Origin: Salinicola endophyticus
Lineage (GTDB): Bacteria; Pseudomonadota; Gammaproteobacteria; Pseudomonadales; Halomonadaceae
Length of the DNA: 64,000 bases
Assembly (NCBI RefSeq): GCF_003206575.1
Contig: NZ_PZJO01000001.1
Span: 497,720-561,719, forward strand
Reading direction: 5' to 3'
The position numbers and the translations under genes were made by a program. Of the stretch, positions 1 through 12,027 are shown one piece after another; the stretch's first letter is position 1, and each line of letters begins with the position of its first letter. The notes beneath the pieces were generated by a model. It ran no database searches. It was given only the letters and a program-made list of their open reading frames with translations, and had not been told where the DNA came from.

Positions 1-2089
1 CCGCGACCTGTTTGCGCAGGGCCGGCAGGCGTGCCGCGGCCTCGTCTGTCGGCAGTGCCCGATAGGCCTCGACTGCCGCCATCAACGAGAAGGCGCCGAA
101 GTTGCCCGATACCCCCTTGAGACTATGCGCAGCGCGCTCGATATCCTCGGCGCTATTGCGCGCGTGACCTGCCTCCAATTCCTGGATCAGCCTGTCGAGA
201 TCATCGATTGCCACTTTCAGCAGCAACTCCCGCCGCGACGCGGCCAACGGTTTGAAGAGCGTGCGGAAATAGTCAGGCTCGATGGGCATCGACGGTGAAA
301 GGTCCGGCGCCAGTGTCGTCTCGTCGCTCAGCGCATCGTCGTCGGGTACGTCGAGAGTGGCATCGTCGAGGGCGCCTGCATCGAGTACCCGCCGCAGCAC
401 CGCCGAGAGCCGCTGATGATCGACCGGTTTGGTCATCGCCTCGGTGAAACCCTGTGCACTCAAGGCCGCCAACCCTTCCCGGCCGGCATGCGCCGTCACC
501 GCGACAATGGGCAGGCGCTGACATTTCGGATCCGCCGCTGCCCGAATGCACGCCACCGCCTCCTCCCCGGACATGCGTGGCATACGCAGATCCATCAGCA
601 CGACAGCGTACGCCTCTCCCCCGTGTAGCACCTTCTCCACGGCTTCATCACCATCACAGGCGACATCGCTGGCGTAGCCCATGACCTGCAGCAGTTGCGT
701 CAACACGACACGATTGGTCTCGATGTCGTCGACAACGAGTACGCGAAGCGTGTCGCCTTCGGGCCAGGGGTGTGGCGTCTCTTCCGGCGCAGAGAACTCG
801 GGCTGGACCCCTGGGGACGCCTCGGCGGCCGCCAGCGAGAGCACGATGCCTACCCGCGCCTTCGCGTTCAGCGGCCGTATCTGCGCGCCGATCGTCGCCG
901 CCAAGCGCTTCAGCAGTGCACGCTGACGCGGATCCGCCACCAGGCGGGCCTGTTCCTCACCGCGGCAGGAGAGGAGGATGTCGATCCCCTCCGGTTGCCG
1001 CTCGACGCGGAGCCGGATCGGCACGCCCCGTTCCGCCAACCGCTCGATACAGACATTGAGGATCTGTCGCAAGCGCACCGGATCGGTGACCAGCGTGCCC
1101 CCCAGTGACGGGTCGATGTCCAGATCGAGCGATGGCGTCGGCTCCTGGCGCCCGCCCCCCTGCCAGAAGCGGATGACCGCTTCGAGTTGCACACGGATGT
1201 CCACCGCCTGCGGCCAGTACTCCAGGGCACCTTCGTCGGTCTGCGCCATGTCGATGACATCTTCGATATAGCGATGCAACTGGTTGGCGGCATCCTGCGC
1301 AATCCCGAGCCGTTCGTGCTGGTCGACACGCAAGGTATCCAGAGAGAGCAGGTGCAGCATGCCCATGATGCCGTTCAACGGCGTGCGGATGTCATGACTG
1401 ACGGCGGCGAGGAAGTCGGCCTTGACCCGCAGCGCCGCTTCGGCGGCATGGCGGCTCTCGCGCAGCGCCTCGCTGAGCCGGGTCAACTGCTTCACCCGCC
1501 GCTCGGCGACCAGCGCCAGGGCCCGTGCCCTGCGCTCGGAGGCGCGCTGCTCTGTGATGTCCTGTATGGCACCGATGAACGAGACGAAACGGCCCTGCTC
1601 GTCAACCTCCTTGCGAATGATCCAGCGGATCCAGCGGATCTCGCCGTCACGCAGAATCCGGCAGTCGTACTCGTGGTCTATCCCCGCTTCCGCGGATTGA
1701 TAGAACGCCGTTTCCGCGCGCTGTATCTTGTCGCGATCGAACGGATGGATGGACTCCCATAGCGCCTGCTCGCTGGCCTTGGCCTGCGTATCGATCCCCA
1801 GGAGACTGTTGAAGGCGGGCGACGCCGCCATCCGGCTGCCGCGATAGCGATGAAAGGTCGCCATTCTTGCCGTGCGCTGCGCGCGGATCAGATGCTGAGT
1901 CTCGCGCTCGAGCCTTGCGCGCAGCTCGGACTCGCGCTCCATCAGCTGTTCGTTGGCCTGCAGCAGCTCCCGGCTGCGTCGCTCGAGAATCGCCTCCGCC
2001 TCTTCTCGCGCCTTTTCGGAACGCTTCAGCCGGCGTGTCAGACGCGCGACCTGCTCCTTGGCGGATACTTCATCTGGGGGTGTCGCCAA
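1..2089 (-). CDS. hybrid sensor histidine kinase with receiver and Hpt domains (C-terminus beyond window)
   Basis: Runs off the left edge; 696 codons are visible. I chose a TTG start because AGGAG lies six bases upstream and no ATG precedes the conserved part. Domain order: coiled coil (about 10-70), PAS (75-180), a second coiled coil, HisKA with His232 in AVSHDIRTPLNG, a short ATPase-like stretch (320-425), a receiver domain with Asp454/455, Asp500, Thr532 and Lys554, and an Hpt domain with His655 in AAHSLKGVSG. There is no transmembrane helix, so it is probably a cytoplasmic, BarA/GacS-like phosphorelay protein. Oddity: the ATP-binding part lacks the N-box Asn (RQILNVCIERL) and has no DxGxG or GxGxG motif, so autophosphorylation is doubtful. 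Ligand and partner regulator are unknown. Divergent from the MFS gene. Confidence 0.88.
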   Translation of the reverse strand, partial: MATPPDEVSAKEQVARLTRRLKRSEKAREEAEAILERRSRELLQANEQLMERESELRARLERETQHLIRAQRTARMATFHRYRGSRMAASPAFNSLLGIDTQAKASEQALWESIHPFDRDKIQRAETAFYQSAEAGIDHEYDCRILRDGEIRWIRWIIRKEVDEQGRFVSFIGAIQDITEQRASERRARALALVAERRVKQLTRLSEALRESRHAAEAALRVKADFLAAVSHDIRTPLNGIMGMLHLLSLDTLRVDQHERLGIAQDAANQLHRYIEDVIDMAQTDEGALEYWPQAVDIRVQLEAVIRFWQGGGRQEPTPSLDLDIDPSLGGTLVTDPVRLRQILNVCIERLAERGVPIRLRVERQPEGIDILLSCRGEEQARLVADPRQRALLKRLAATIGAQIRPLNAKARVGIVLSLAAAEASPGVQPEFSAPEETPHPWPEGDTLRVLVVDDIETNRVVLTQLLQVMGYASDVACDGDEAVEKVLHGGEAYAVVLMDLRMPRMSGEEAVACIRAAADPKCQRLPIVAVTAHAGREGLAALSAQGFTEAMTKPVDHQRLSAVLRRVLDAGALDDATLDVPDDDALSDETTLAPDLSPSMPIEPDYFRTLFKPLAASRRELLLKVAIDDLDRLIQELEAGHARNSAEDIERAAHSLKGVSGNFGAFSLMAAVEAYRALPTDEAAARLPALRKQVA

Positions 2090-2153
2090 CGGGGGCTCCT
2101 CGTATCGTTCGCACCTCGACTCTCAGCGTAGCGCAGGCCAGCGGATCGTTAAG

Positions 2154-2189
2154 CAATGTCTAAATCGTACCGTGCTTGCCCAGACATTG
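2154..2189. promoter_or_regulatory. inverted repeat between the kinase and transporter genes
   Basis: CAATGTCT (2154-2161) is repeated inverted as AGACATTG (2182-2189) with 20 bases between the arms. It lies in the 296-bp divergent gap, 65 bases upstream of the kinase start. It could be a regulator site for either gene; no clear -35/-10 pair was found in the gap. Confidence 0.25.
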
Positions 2190-2385
2190 TGACCCTGGCC
2201 AGCGCTCCTCCTGGCCGCGCTTCCTCCTCGTTGGCTCGGCGGCGTGCGCCAACCCGGCCCCGCACCGGGATGCGATCGACACCAGCCGACGTCGAGGCGA
2301 CATCTCGGCGCCAATCGTCCGTTGCCGCGCCAGGTCATCGCTTATCGATGTTAAGCTAGCGCCTCGATTTTCCCGGACTTTTGCC

Positions 2386-3582
2386 ATGTCGACATCGCTC
2401 AACCGCGCTCCGCTGCCTGCCTGGCTGTGGCTCGTGGCCTTCGGCCTCGCCGCAATCAATCTGCGCGCGCCGATCGTGGTGGTGGGGCCGGTGCTCGAAC
2501 CGATCATGTCGACGCTCTCCATCGGCGCCGGCACCGCAAGCCTGTTCACCACCGGCATGATCCTCTGCTTCGGGCTGCTGTCGCCGCTGGCGCCGGGCTT
2601 CGCCGCACGCGTCGGGCTCGACCGTGCGATCGCCTGGGCGCTCAGCCTGATCGCCCTCGGTGGGCTGCTGCGGGGCATGGAGAGTGTGACCCTGATGCTG
2701 GCGGGCACGCTCTGCGCGGGCCTGGGCATCGCCTTCGGCAACGTCTTCATGCCGAGCCTGGTCAAGCGCGACCGCGGCGACCGTCTGGGCCGCACCATGG
2801 GTCTCTACACGGTGATGATGGGCGTGGGGGCGACGATCAGCGCCGGCAGCGCGGTCCCGCTGATGCGCGCCTCGGGCAGCTGGTCGACCCCGATCTGGCT
2901 GTGGGCGGGTGTCGGCGTGCTCTCGGCGCTGTTGTGGTGGCGTCTGGCGCTGCGTCTGCCCGCGGGCGACGGCGCCGCTGCCAAACGCCCGCCGATGTCG
3001 CGCCTGTTCCGCAGCCCGGTGGCCTGGACCCTGACCCTGTTCATGGGCGCCCAGTCGCTGGGCTTCTATACCCTGCAGACCTGGGTACCGGCGGTGGCGA
3101 TCCAGGCCGGCGTTCCCGAAGCCACCGCCGGGCTGATGCTGTCGATGATCAACCTCACCAGCATCCCCGCCAGCTACTTCATCGCCCGCCTGGCCTCGCG
3201 CCTGACCCACCACAGCCTGCTGGTACTCGGCCTGTGTGCGCTGATCGCGGTCGCCCTGCTGGGGCTGATACTGGCCCCCACCGCGGCGCCGATCGGCTGG
3301 GCGCTGCTGCTCGGCGCCGGCCAGGGCGGCTGCTTCAGCTTCGCCCTGACCATGATCGTGCTGCGCACGCGCCAACCGCAGCACGCCGCCATGCTCTCCG
3401 GCATGTCGCAGAGCCTGGGCTATCTGCTGGCCGCCTGTGGCCCGCTGCTGTTCGGCGCCCTGCACGGCCTGAGCGGCAGCTGGCAGCTCTCGCTGGGCTT
3501 CCTGCTGGTGCTGCTGGCCGGCCAGTGCGTGGCCGGGATGCTGTTGGGGCGGCCGAAGATGGTCAGACTCGGTGATGACTAG
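2386..3582 (+). CDS. MFS transporter, CynX/NimT family
   Basis: 398 residues with about 12 hydrophobic segments, a major facilitator. The N-terminus (LAAINLRAPIVVVGPVL) and the helix 4 region are typical of the CynX/NimT branch, which includes the E. coli cyanate transporter and the 2-nitroimidazole exporter. The frame is open further upstream, but the ATG at 2386 begins directly before the first helix and the upstream residues are Arg/Pro-rich and unlike the family. The ribosome-binding site is poor. No cyanase or related enzyme is adjacent, so the substrate cannot be named. It stands alone, divergent from the sensor kinase gene and followed by 179 bases before nfeD. Confidence 0.8.
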   Translation: MSTSLNRAPLPAWLWLVAFGLAAINLRAPIVVVGPVLEPIMSTLSIGAGTASLFTTGMILCFGLLSPLAPGFAARVGLDRAIAWALSLIALGGLLRGMESVTLMLAGTLCAGLGIAFGNVFMPSLVKRDRGDRLGRTMGLYTVMMGVGATISAGSAVPLMRASGSWSTPIWLWAGVGVLSALLWWRLALRLPAGDGAAAKRPPMSRLFRSPVAWTLTLFMGAQSLGFYTLQTWVPAVAIQAGVPEATAGLMLSMINLTSIPASYFIARLASRLTHHSLLVLGLCALIAVALLGLILAPTAAPIGWALLLGAGQGGCFSFALTMIVLRTRQPQHAAMLSGMSQSLGYLLAACGPLLFGALHGLSGSWQLSLGFLLVLLAGQCVAGMLLGRPKMVRLGDD

Positions 3583-3761
3583 CCTGACCTGCGCGGCCTC
3601 GATCATGGTCGAAGGCTTACACGAGGTGACGGCAATCGCTGATATCCAGCCGTCGTACCAACGGGCACACTAGGCACTTTCCGAAAAGTACTGCGCGCGT
3701 CGACTTTTCAGACAGCGCCCCCGGCGCCCCTCTTTCTTGTGACCCGATCGGTGGAGACACG

Positions 3762-4226
3762 ATGGACTGGAACATGGCCTATGTCTGGCTGGTGGCGGCC
3801 CTGCTGCTGGGGCTGGCCGAGCTGCTCTCCGGCGCGCTGGTGCTACTGGGGCTGGCGGTGGCGACCCTGGCCGCGGTGCTGCTGGCCGCGCTCGGCGCCT
3901 CGTTCAGCTGGCAGCTGCTGGGGCTGGGCCTGGCCGCCGGGGTGATGCTGCCGCTGGTGATCAAGGTGATCCGCCCACGCTTCTCGCCACGCGGTGTTGC
4001 CTATGGCACCACCGGCACCGGCACCGAACGTGGCAAGCACTACCGCACGCTGAAGCGCGACTTCGATGGCGCCAGCGGCCTCAAGATCAACGGCGACTTC
4101 TATCGGCTACGCGTCGCCGACAGCGACACGACCGAGCTGCCCGCCAACAGCGAGGTCATCTTCCAGCGCTTCGATGGCACCGTCGCCATCGTCACGCTTC
4201 CCCACCACACGGAGTCATCATCATGA
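3762..4226 (+). CDS. NfeD-like short membrane protein (YbbJ type)
   Basis: 154 residues: two to three membrane helices in the first 75 residues, then a soluble OB-fold-like C-terminal domain (about 85-150) with KINGDFYRLRVA and a final Ile/Val-rich strand. This is the short NfeD form that accompanies SPFH proteins, like E. coli YbbJ beside QmcA. GGAG lies seven bases before the ATG. Its stop overlaps the qmcA start by four bases (ATGA), so the two are translationally coupled and probably act together in membrane microdomain organisation or quality control. The precise molecular role of the family is not established. Confidence 0.85.
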   Translation: MDWNMAYVWLVAALLLGLAELLSGALVLLGLAVATLAAVLLAALGASFSWQLLGLGLAAGVMLPLVIKVIRPRFSPRGVAYGTTGTGTERGKHYRTLKRDFDGASGLKINGDFYRLRVADSDTTELPANSEVIFQRFDGTVAIVTLPHHTESSS

Positions 4227-5257
4227 ATTTCATCGGGCCCGGGCTGCTGATCAGCCTGATCATCGTCGCGCTGGGCGTGATCCTCATCATCAAGGGACTG
4301 GTCATCGTGCGCCAGTCGGAGGTGATGGTGGTCGAGCGTCTCGGCTCCTTCAATCGGCTGCTGGAAAGCGGCATCAACGTGATCATACCGTTCATCGAGC
4401 AGCCGCGGGCGATCAGCATGATCCGCTACCGAAAGCAGGGCGAGGAGTACTATCCGATCGCCACCGAGGAGGTGCGCATCGACCGCCGCGAGACGGTGAT
4501 GGACTTTCCGGGCCAGCCGGTGGTGACCACCGACAACGTCACCGTCACCATCAACGGCGCGCTCTACTACCAGATCATCGATCCCAAGCGGGCGGTGTAT
4601 GAAGTCGCCAACATGAGCCAGGCGGTCGAGGTACTGGCCAAGACCACGCTGCGTTCGGTGGTGGGCAAGATGGAGCTGGACAAGCTGTTCGAATCCCGCG
4701 CCGAGGTCAACAACGCCATTCAGTCCGCCATGGAGGAGCCGGCCTCGAAGTGGGGGGTCAAGATCTCGCGCGTGGAGGTGCAGGACATCGCCATGCCGGA
4801 AGAGGTGGAGAGCGCCATGCGCCTGCAGATGGCCGCCGAGCGTAAACGCCGCGCCACGGTGACCGAAGCCGAGGGCGAGAAGTCCGCCGCCATCGCCATG
4901 GCCCAGGGTCAGCGAGAATCATCGATCCTCAATGCCGAAGGCGACAAACAGTCCGCCATTCTGCGTGCCCAGGGTGAGCAGGAGTCGATCAAACTGGTGC
5001 TCAACGCCATCGGCGAGACGGAAGAGAACAAGCGCACCGTGGTGGGTTATCTGCTCGGCCAGAGCTACATCAAGATCCTGCCGACCATGGCCAAGGATGG
5101 CGAGCGCGTGTTCGTGCCCTACGAGTCCTCCGCCCTGCTGGGCTCGATGGGCATGTTCCGCGAGATGGCCGGCTCTCCGGAAGATACCGTCGCCAAGCAC
5201 CTGCGCGACAACGACCTGCAGCGCGGCATGGTCGGTGGCGCCGCCAGTCAGAGTTGA
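4223..5257 (+). CDS. qmcA: SPFH/band 7 membrane protein QmcA (stomatin-like)
   Basis: 344 residues. One N-terminal membrane helix (about 5-25, LLISLIIVALGVILIIKG), an SPFH domain beginning VRQSEVMVVERLGSF, then a charged Ala/Glu-rich coiled coil (about 190-265, with AERKRRATVTEAEGEKSAA) and a short C-terminal tail. This order and length match E. coli QmcA, a suppressor of ftsH htpX defects. It probably oligomerises at the inner membrane with the NfeD partner encoded just upstream. A G+C-rich hairpin follows the stop. Assignment to the QmcA/stomatin group is firm; a physiological role here is inference. Confidence 0.9.
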   Translation: MNFIGPGLLISLIIVALGVILIIKGLVIVRQSEVMVVERLGSFNRLLESGINVIIPFIEQPRAISMIRYRKQGEEYYPIATEEVRIDRRETVMDFPGQPVVTTDNVTVTINGALYYQIIDPKRAVYEVANMSQAVEVLAKTTLRSVVGKMELDKLFESRAEVNNAIQSAMEEPASKWGVKISRVEVQDIAMPEEVESAMRLQMAAERKRRATVTEAEGEKSAAIAMAQGQRESSILNAEGDKQSAILRAQGEQESIKLVLNAIGETEENKRTVVGYLLGQSYIKILPTMAKDGERVFVPYESSALLGSMGMFREMAGSPEDTVAKHLRDNDLQRGMVGGAASQS

Positions 5258-5263
5258 GAGACG

Positions 5264-5285
5264 GGCCCGGGCGGGCGCCCGGGCC
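5264..5285. terminator. G+C-rich hairpin between convergent qmcA and astB
   Basis: GGCCCGGGCG (5264-5273) pairs with CGCCCGGGCC (5276-5285) across two bases, in the 57-bp gap between convergent genes. No T-run follows on either strand, so it is a weak intrinsic terminator at best. Confidence 0.4.
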
Positions 5286-5314
5286 GCTAATCAGACAGAT
5301 TGAACCGGCCCATC

Positions 5315-6667
5315 TCAGCCGAGCTGGAACGGATAGACATTGCCGATGCCGAGCAGCCGCGTGAGCTCGTCGAGCGCACCGAGCGTCTCCTCCGCCAGCT
5401 GGGGATCGGCCAGATCGTCGGGCGTCAGCCGGTCACGGTAGTGACGCTCGACCCACCCCACCAGGTCGGCGTGCAGACGCTCATCGAGCAGCACACGCCC
5501 ACCCAGCGCGCCGCGCTCCTGCGCGGAGAGCGCCACCCGCAGGCGCAGACACGCCGGCCCGCCGCCGTTACGCATGCTCTGCTTGACGTCCTTGACCAGA
5601 ATCTCACCGATCGGGTTGTGCCCCGCCAGCAGCAGATCCTGGATCGCCCGCCACACGGTCTCGTTCTCCTGGCACTCGCCCGGTACCACCAGCGTCATGT
5701 CGCCGCCGGGATTGGTGAGCAGCTGGGAGTTGAACAGATAGGTCGAGACGGCCTCCGCCAGACTGATCGCCTCGCCGGGGACGCGCACCGGGATCAGCGG
5801 CGTGGCCATCCGGCTGCGCAGCGCATCCAGGGTCTCCTCCTCGTCGAGGAACGCCATCTCGTGATAGAGCAGCACCGGGCCGTTGCCCACCGCGATCACG
5901 TCGTTGTGGAACACCCCGGCATCGATCGCCTCGGGGTGCTGCTGGGCGAACACGGTCTGCGCCTCACCCAGGCCGTGCTGACGCGCCACCGCCTGACTGG
6001 CCTCGAGGGTCTGACGGGCGGGGTAACGCTGTGGGCCGCGCTCGCCGCCGAACGCCTGGCGCCCGTAGACGTAGAGGTGCACCCCCGACTCGCCGTGGTC
6101 GCCGCAAAGCCGGGTGTGGTTGGCCGCGCCCTCGTCGGAGAACGCCGGGGTCGCCGGCAGCGCCGGATGGTGGGCGAAATGCGCCGGCTCGCGGAAGATC
6201 GCCGCCAGCACGCGGGCGGTGGTCTCCGGCTCCAGATAGCGGTGAAAGCTCGACTGCAGATTGGCCGGGGTGAAGTGCACCCGACCATCCGGCGCATCAC
6301 GGCTGGGTGTCACCGTGGCGGCGTTAGCGGTCCACATGCTCGAGGCCGAACAGACCGCGCGCAGCAGCTGAGGTGCCTCACCGGCGGCCCGGGCCAGCAC
6401 CTCGGCATTGCTGCCGGTGAAGCCCAGCGCACGCAGCGCACCGAGATCGGGGCGCTGCTGCGGCGGCAGTACGCCCTGGGCGTAGCCGGCGTCCATCAGC
6501 GACTTCATCTTGGCCAGCCCCTGCAGCGCCGCCTCGCGCGGATTGGAGGCGAGACCGCCGTGGCGCATCGAGGCCACGTTGCCGTGGGCCAGACCGGCGT
6601 AGTTGTGGGTCGGCCCGACCAGGCCATCGAAATTGACCTCGCGCACGTCGCTCATCGCGTCGCTCAT
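5315..6667 (-). CDS. astB: N-succinylarginine dihydrolase
   Basis: 450 residues, the usual AstB length (about 440-450). Second step of the arginine succinyltransferase pathway: hydrolyses N2-succinylarginine to N2-succinylornithine, CO2 and two ammonia; cytoplasmic. The N-terminus [17 protein letters not shown] and the catalytic Cys region [13 protein letters not shown] are the family hallmarks. The start overlaps the astD stop by four bases (ATGA); a second Met four codons on is an alternative start. Last gene of the operon. In many relatives astE follows, but here convergent qmcA is next. Confidence 0.95.
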   Translation of the reverse strand: MSDAMSDVREVNFDGLVGPTHNYAGLAHGNVASMRHGGLASNPREAALQGLAKMKSLMDAGYAQGVLPPQQRPDLGALRALGFTGSNAEVLARAAGEAPQLLRAVCSASSMWTANAATVTPSRDAPDGRVHFTPANLQSSFHRYLEPETTARVLAAIFREPAHFAHHPALPATPAFSDEGAANHTRLCGDHGESGVHLYVYGRQAFGGERGPQRYPARQTLEASQAVARQHGLGEAQTVFAQQHPEAIDAGVFHNDVIAVGNGPVLLYHEMAFLDEEETLDALRSRMATPLIPVRVPGEAISLAEAVSTYLFNSQLLTNPGGDMTLVVPGECQENETVWRAIQDLLLAGHNPIGEILVKDVKQSMRNGGGPACLRLRVALSAQERGALGGRVLLDERLHADLVGWVERHYRDRLTPDDLADPQLAEETLGALDELTRLLGIGNVYPFQLG

Positions 6668-8133
6668 AACGTGACCCCAGGCGGCAGTTCGCCGGGCAGC
6701 GTCAGAGTCTCGGACTCCATCGAGGCCACCGGGTAGGCGCAGTAGTCGGCGGCGTAGTAGGCACTGGGGCGATGATTGCCGCTATCGCCGATCCCCCCGA
6801 AGGGCGCATCACCGGAGGCACCGGTGGTTTGGCGGTTCCAGTTGACGATGCCAGCGCGAATGCGCAGCAGGAAGTCGTCCCACTCCGGCTGATCGCCGCC
6901 GATCAGCCCGGCGGCGAGGCCGTAGCGGGTATCGTTGGCCAGTTCGATAGCGTGGTCCCAGTCGCGGTAGCGGTAGACCTTGAGCAGCGGGCCGAAGTGC
7001 TCCTCGTCGGGTACCTCGCAGCCGGTGACGTCCACCAGCCCCGGCGAGAGCAGGCTGGTGCCGGCTTCGAGCGAGGCCATGCGCACGATCACCCGGCCGC
7101 CGCGCGCCTCGAGATCGGCCTGGGCGGCGAGCAGCCCCTCCGCCGCCGCAGGGCTGACGAGCCCTGAGTAGAACGGCGCCGGTTCGCTGAACGGCGCCGC
7201 CACGCGCAGCTGCTGCATCGCCTCGGCCAGCTGCTCGAGCAACTGATCGCCACGCTCGCCCTCGGGCACGATCAGGCGGCGGGCGCAGGTGCAGCGCTGG
7301 CCGCCGGAGAGGAACGCCGACTGCAGGATGGTCAGCACCACCGCCGCCGGGTCGCGCACGTCACGCACCACCAGCGGGTTGTTGCCGCCCAGTTCGAGCG
7401 CCAGGATCTTGCCGACCTGGCCACCGAACTGGCGGTGCAGCAGGCCGCCGATCTTGGCGCTGCCGGTGAACAGCAGGCCGTCGATATCGGCGTGGCCGGC
7501 CAGCGCCTGGCCCACTTCGGCGGCGCCCTGGACGAGATTGATCACCCCGGGGGGCAAGCCGGCCGCGACCCAGCACTGAAGGGTCAGATCGGCGCTCATC
7601 GGGGTCTGCTCGCTGGGCTTGAACACCACGCAGTTGCCCGCCAGCAGCGCCGGCACCATATGCCCGTTGGGCAGATGGCCGGGGAAGTTGTAGGGGCCGA
7701 ACACCGCCAGCACGCCGTGGGGGCGATGGCGCAGCACCGCGCGGGTGCCGTTGGCATCGCGGGCGCGCTCGCCGGTGCGCTCATGGTAGGCGTTCACCGA
7801 GATGGCAATCTTGCCGATCATCGCCCCGACCTCGGTGCGGGCTTCCCACAGCGGCTTGCCGGTCTCACGGGCGATGCTCTCGGCCAGCGGCTCGCGCTGC
7901 GCCTCGAGCTGGTCGCGGAAGCGCTCGACCACCGCCTGACGCTCGGCCAGCGGCAACCGCGCCCAGCCAGCAAAAGCGTGTCGCGCCGCGCTCACCGCCG
8001 CACCGACCTGGTCCGCGGAGGCGGCGTTGGCCTGCCATAGACGAGCGCCAGAGACCGGGTCGTGCTTGGTGAAGGCCGCCGCCTCGCCCGCTTGCCACTG
8101 GCCGTCGATCAGCAGTTGTTGTGTGGCGTCCAT
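6664..8133 (-). CDS. astD: N-succinylglutamate 5-semialdehyde dehydrogenase
   Basis: 489 residues, NAD-dependent aldehyde dehydrogenase fold. Fourth step of the AST pathway: oxidises succinylglutamate semialdehyde to succinylglutamate. Visible motifs are [14 protein letters not shown] (cofactor-binding loop), [11 protein letters not shown] with the general-base Glu, and [11 protein letters not shown] with the catalytic Cys. GGAGGG lies upstream of the ATG. It is translationally coupled to astB and separated from aruG by 162 bases that contain a strong hairpin. Confidence 0.95.
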   Translation of the reverse strand: MDATQQLLIDGQWQAGEAAAFTKHDPVSGARLWQANAASADQVGAAVSAARHAFAGWARLPLAERQAVVERFRDQLEAQREPLAESIARETGKPLWEARTEVGAMIGKIAISVNAYHERTGERARDANGTRAVLRHRPHGVLAVFGPYNFPGHLPNGHMVPALLAGNCVVFKPSEQTPMSADLTLQCWVAAGLPPGVINLVQGAAEVGQALAGHADIDGLLFTGSAKIGGLLHRQFGGQVGKILALELGGNNPLVVRDVRDPAAVVLTILQSAFLSGGQRCTCARRLIVPEGERGDQLLEQLAEAMQQLRVAAPFSEPAPFYSGLVSPAAAEGLLAAQADLEARGGRVIVRMASLEAGTSLLSPGLVDVTGCEVPDEEHFGPLLKVYRYRDWDHAIELANDTRYGLAAGLIGGDQPEWDDFLLRIRAGIVNWNRQTTGASGDAPFGGIGDSGNHRPSAYYAADYCAYPVASMESETLTLPGELPPGVTL

Positions 8134-8226
8134 GCTTCCCTCCGATTGGGTTCTGAAAAGTCGGCCCGGCTCGCTGCAGCGCGGGCGCCTGAGGTGGCCG
8201 CCGCGCCGGCGCTCTGATTCGGGCCC

Positions 8227-8258
8227 GGCATCGAGCTCGGAGCCCCGAACTCGATGCC
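8227..8258 (-). promoter_or_regulatory. intra-operon RNA hairpin between aruG and astD
   Basis: Plus-strand arms GGCATCGAGCTCGG (8227-8240) and CCGAACTCGATGCC (8245-8258) with a four-base loop. On the minus-strand mRNA all 14 positions pair, the one irregular pair being G-U; on the plus strand it would be an A-C mismatch. No U-run follows, so mRNA processing or 3'-end protection of the upstream transcript is more likely than termination. Confidence 0.55.
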
Positions 8259-8295
8259 CTGGGCTCGGTGTTCAGGGCCCGGTGCTCAGAGCAGC

Positions 8296-9314
8296 TCAGG
8301 TCTGCAGCAGGCGCAGAGTGTCGCCGCTGGTCACGTTCAGGCGCCGCGCCTCCGCCTCACTCAGGTGGACCACGCCGTCGGCGTCGGGACCGCGACCGAT
8401 GAAGCTGCAGCGGAAATCCGCCATGCCGGTGGTCGCCGCCAGCCAGCTGGGGCGTTCGGCCTGGGCGAGCGCGTCGCCGCTCACCTCGACCTGTACCCGC
8501 TGGGAGTGGCGAATGGCGCCCACGTCATCGATATAGGCCTCCACGGTGGGGCCGCCATCGAAGATGTCGATATAGCCTTCCCAGCGCAGCCCCTCTTTCT
8601 TGAGCATCTCCAGCGCCGGACGAGTCTGCTCATGGACCTGGCCGATGCACGCCCGCGCCGCCTCGGGCAGAAACGGGGTGTAGATCGGATACTTGGGCAT
8701 CAGTTCGCCGATGAAGCTCTTCTGGCCCAGCCCGGTGAGCTGATCCGCCTGCTTGAACTCCATGGGAAAGAAGTGGCTACCCAGACACTGCCAGAACGGG
8801 CTGATGCCGTCGGCATCGATCACCCCGCGCATCTCCGCCAGCACCTTGTCCGGGAAACCGTCGCGGAACTCCGCCATGAACAGCCAGCGCGCCTTGGAGA
8901 GCAGCGTACCGTTGCGGTCGCGACGATAGGCCGGGCGCAGGAACAGCGAGGCGACCTCGGCATCGCCGGTATGGTCGGAGCTCAAGAACAGCGTATCGAT
9001 GGTGCGATGCAGATCGAGCTGGACCGAGGAGTGGGCGAGCTTGCCCACCCGGTAGTGATAGAAGGGCGTCTCGCGCCCGACCTCCGCTTCGATGGCGCAG
9101 CAGCCGGCCAACTCGCCGCTCTGCTCGTCTTCGAGCACGAAGAAGTAGAGCCGCTCGCAGGCGGGTACACGGCCCTCGAAGGCCGCTACCGCCTTGTCGA
9201 TCTTGGCGACGAGGAAGTCGTGATCGTTGGGCAGCGAGGTGAACCCGACCCCGGTCTCCTGGGCCAGCGACTTGAGTTCGTCGATATCGTGATGGCTGAT
9301 GGGTCTCAGACGCA

Positions 9315-9315
<1 letters not shown>
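8296..9315 (-). CDS. aruG: arginine N-succinyltransferase, beta-type subunit
   Basis: 339 residues, AstA family. First step of the AST pathway: transfers succinyl from succinyl-CoA to the alpha-amino group of arginine. It starts MRLRPISHHDIDELKSLAQ and contains the family regions FHYRVGKLAHSS-like (here FYHYRVGKLAHSS) and FIGELMPKYPIYTPFLP. It follows aruF with a one-base overlap (TAATG). Pseudomonads use an AruF/AruG heteromer; the paired, diverged genes here suggest the same. The 3' end is followed by an intra-operon hairpin before astD. Confidence 0.93.

Positions 9316-12027
<2,712 letters not shown>

Noticed and set aside
2356-3606. 416-codon minus-strand frame over the MFS gene
   Set aside because: Gln/Ala/Arg/His-rich antisense shadow of a membrane-protein gene.
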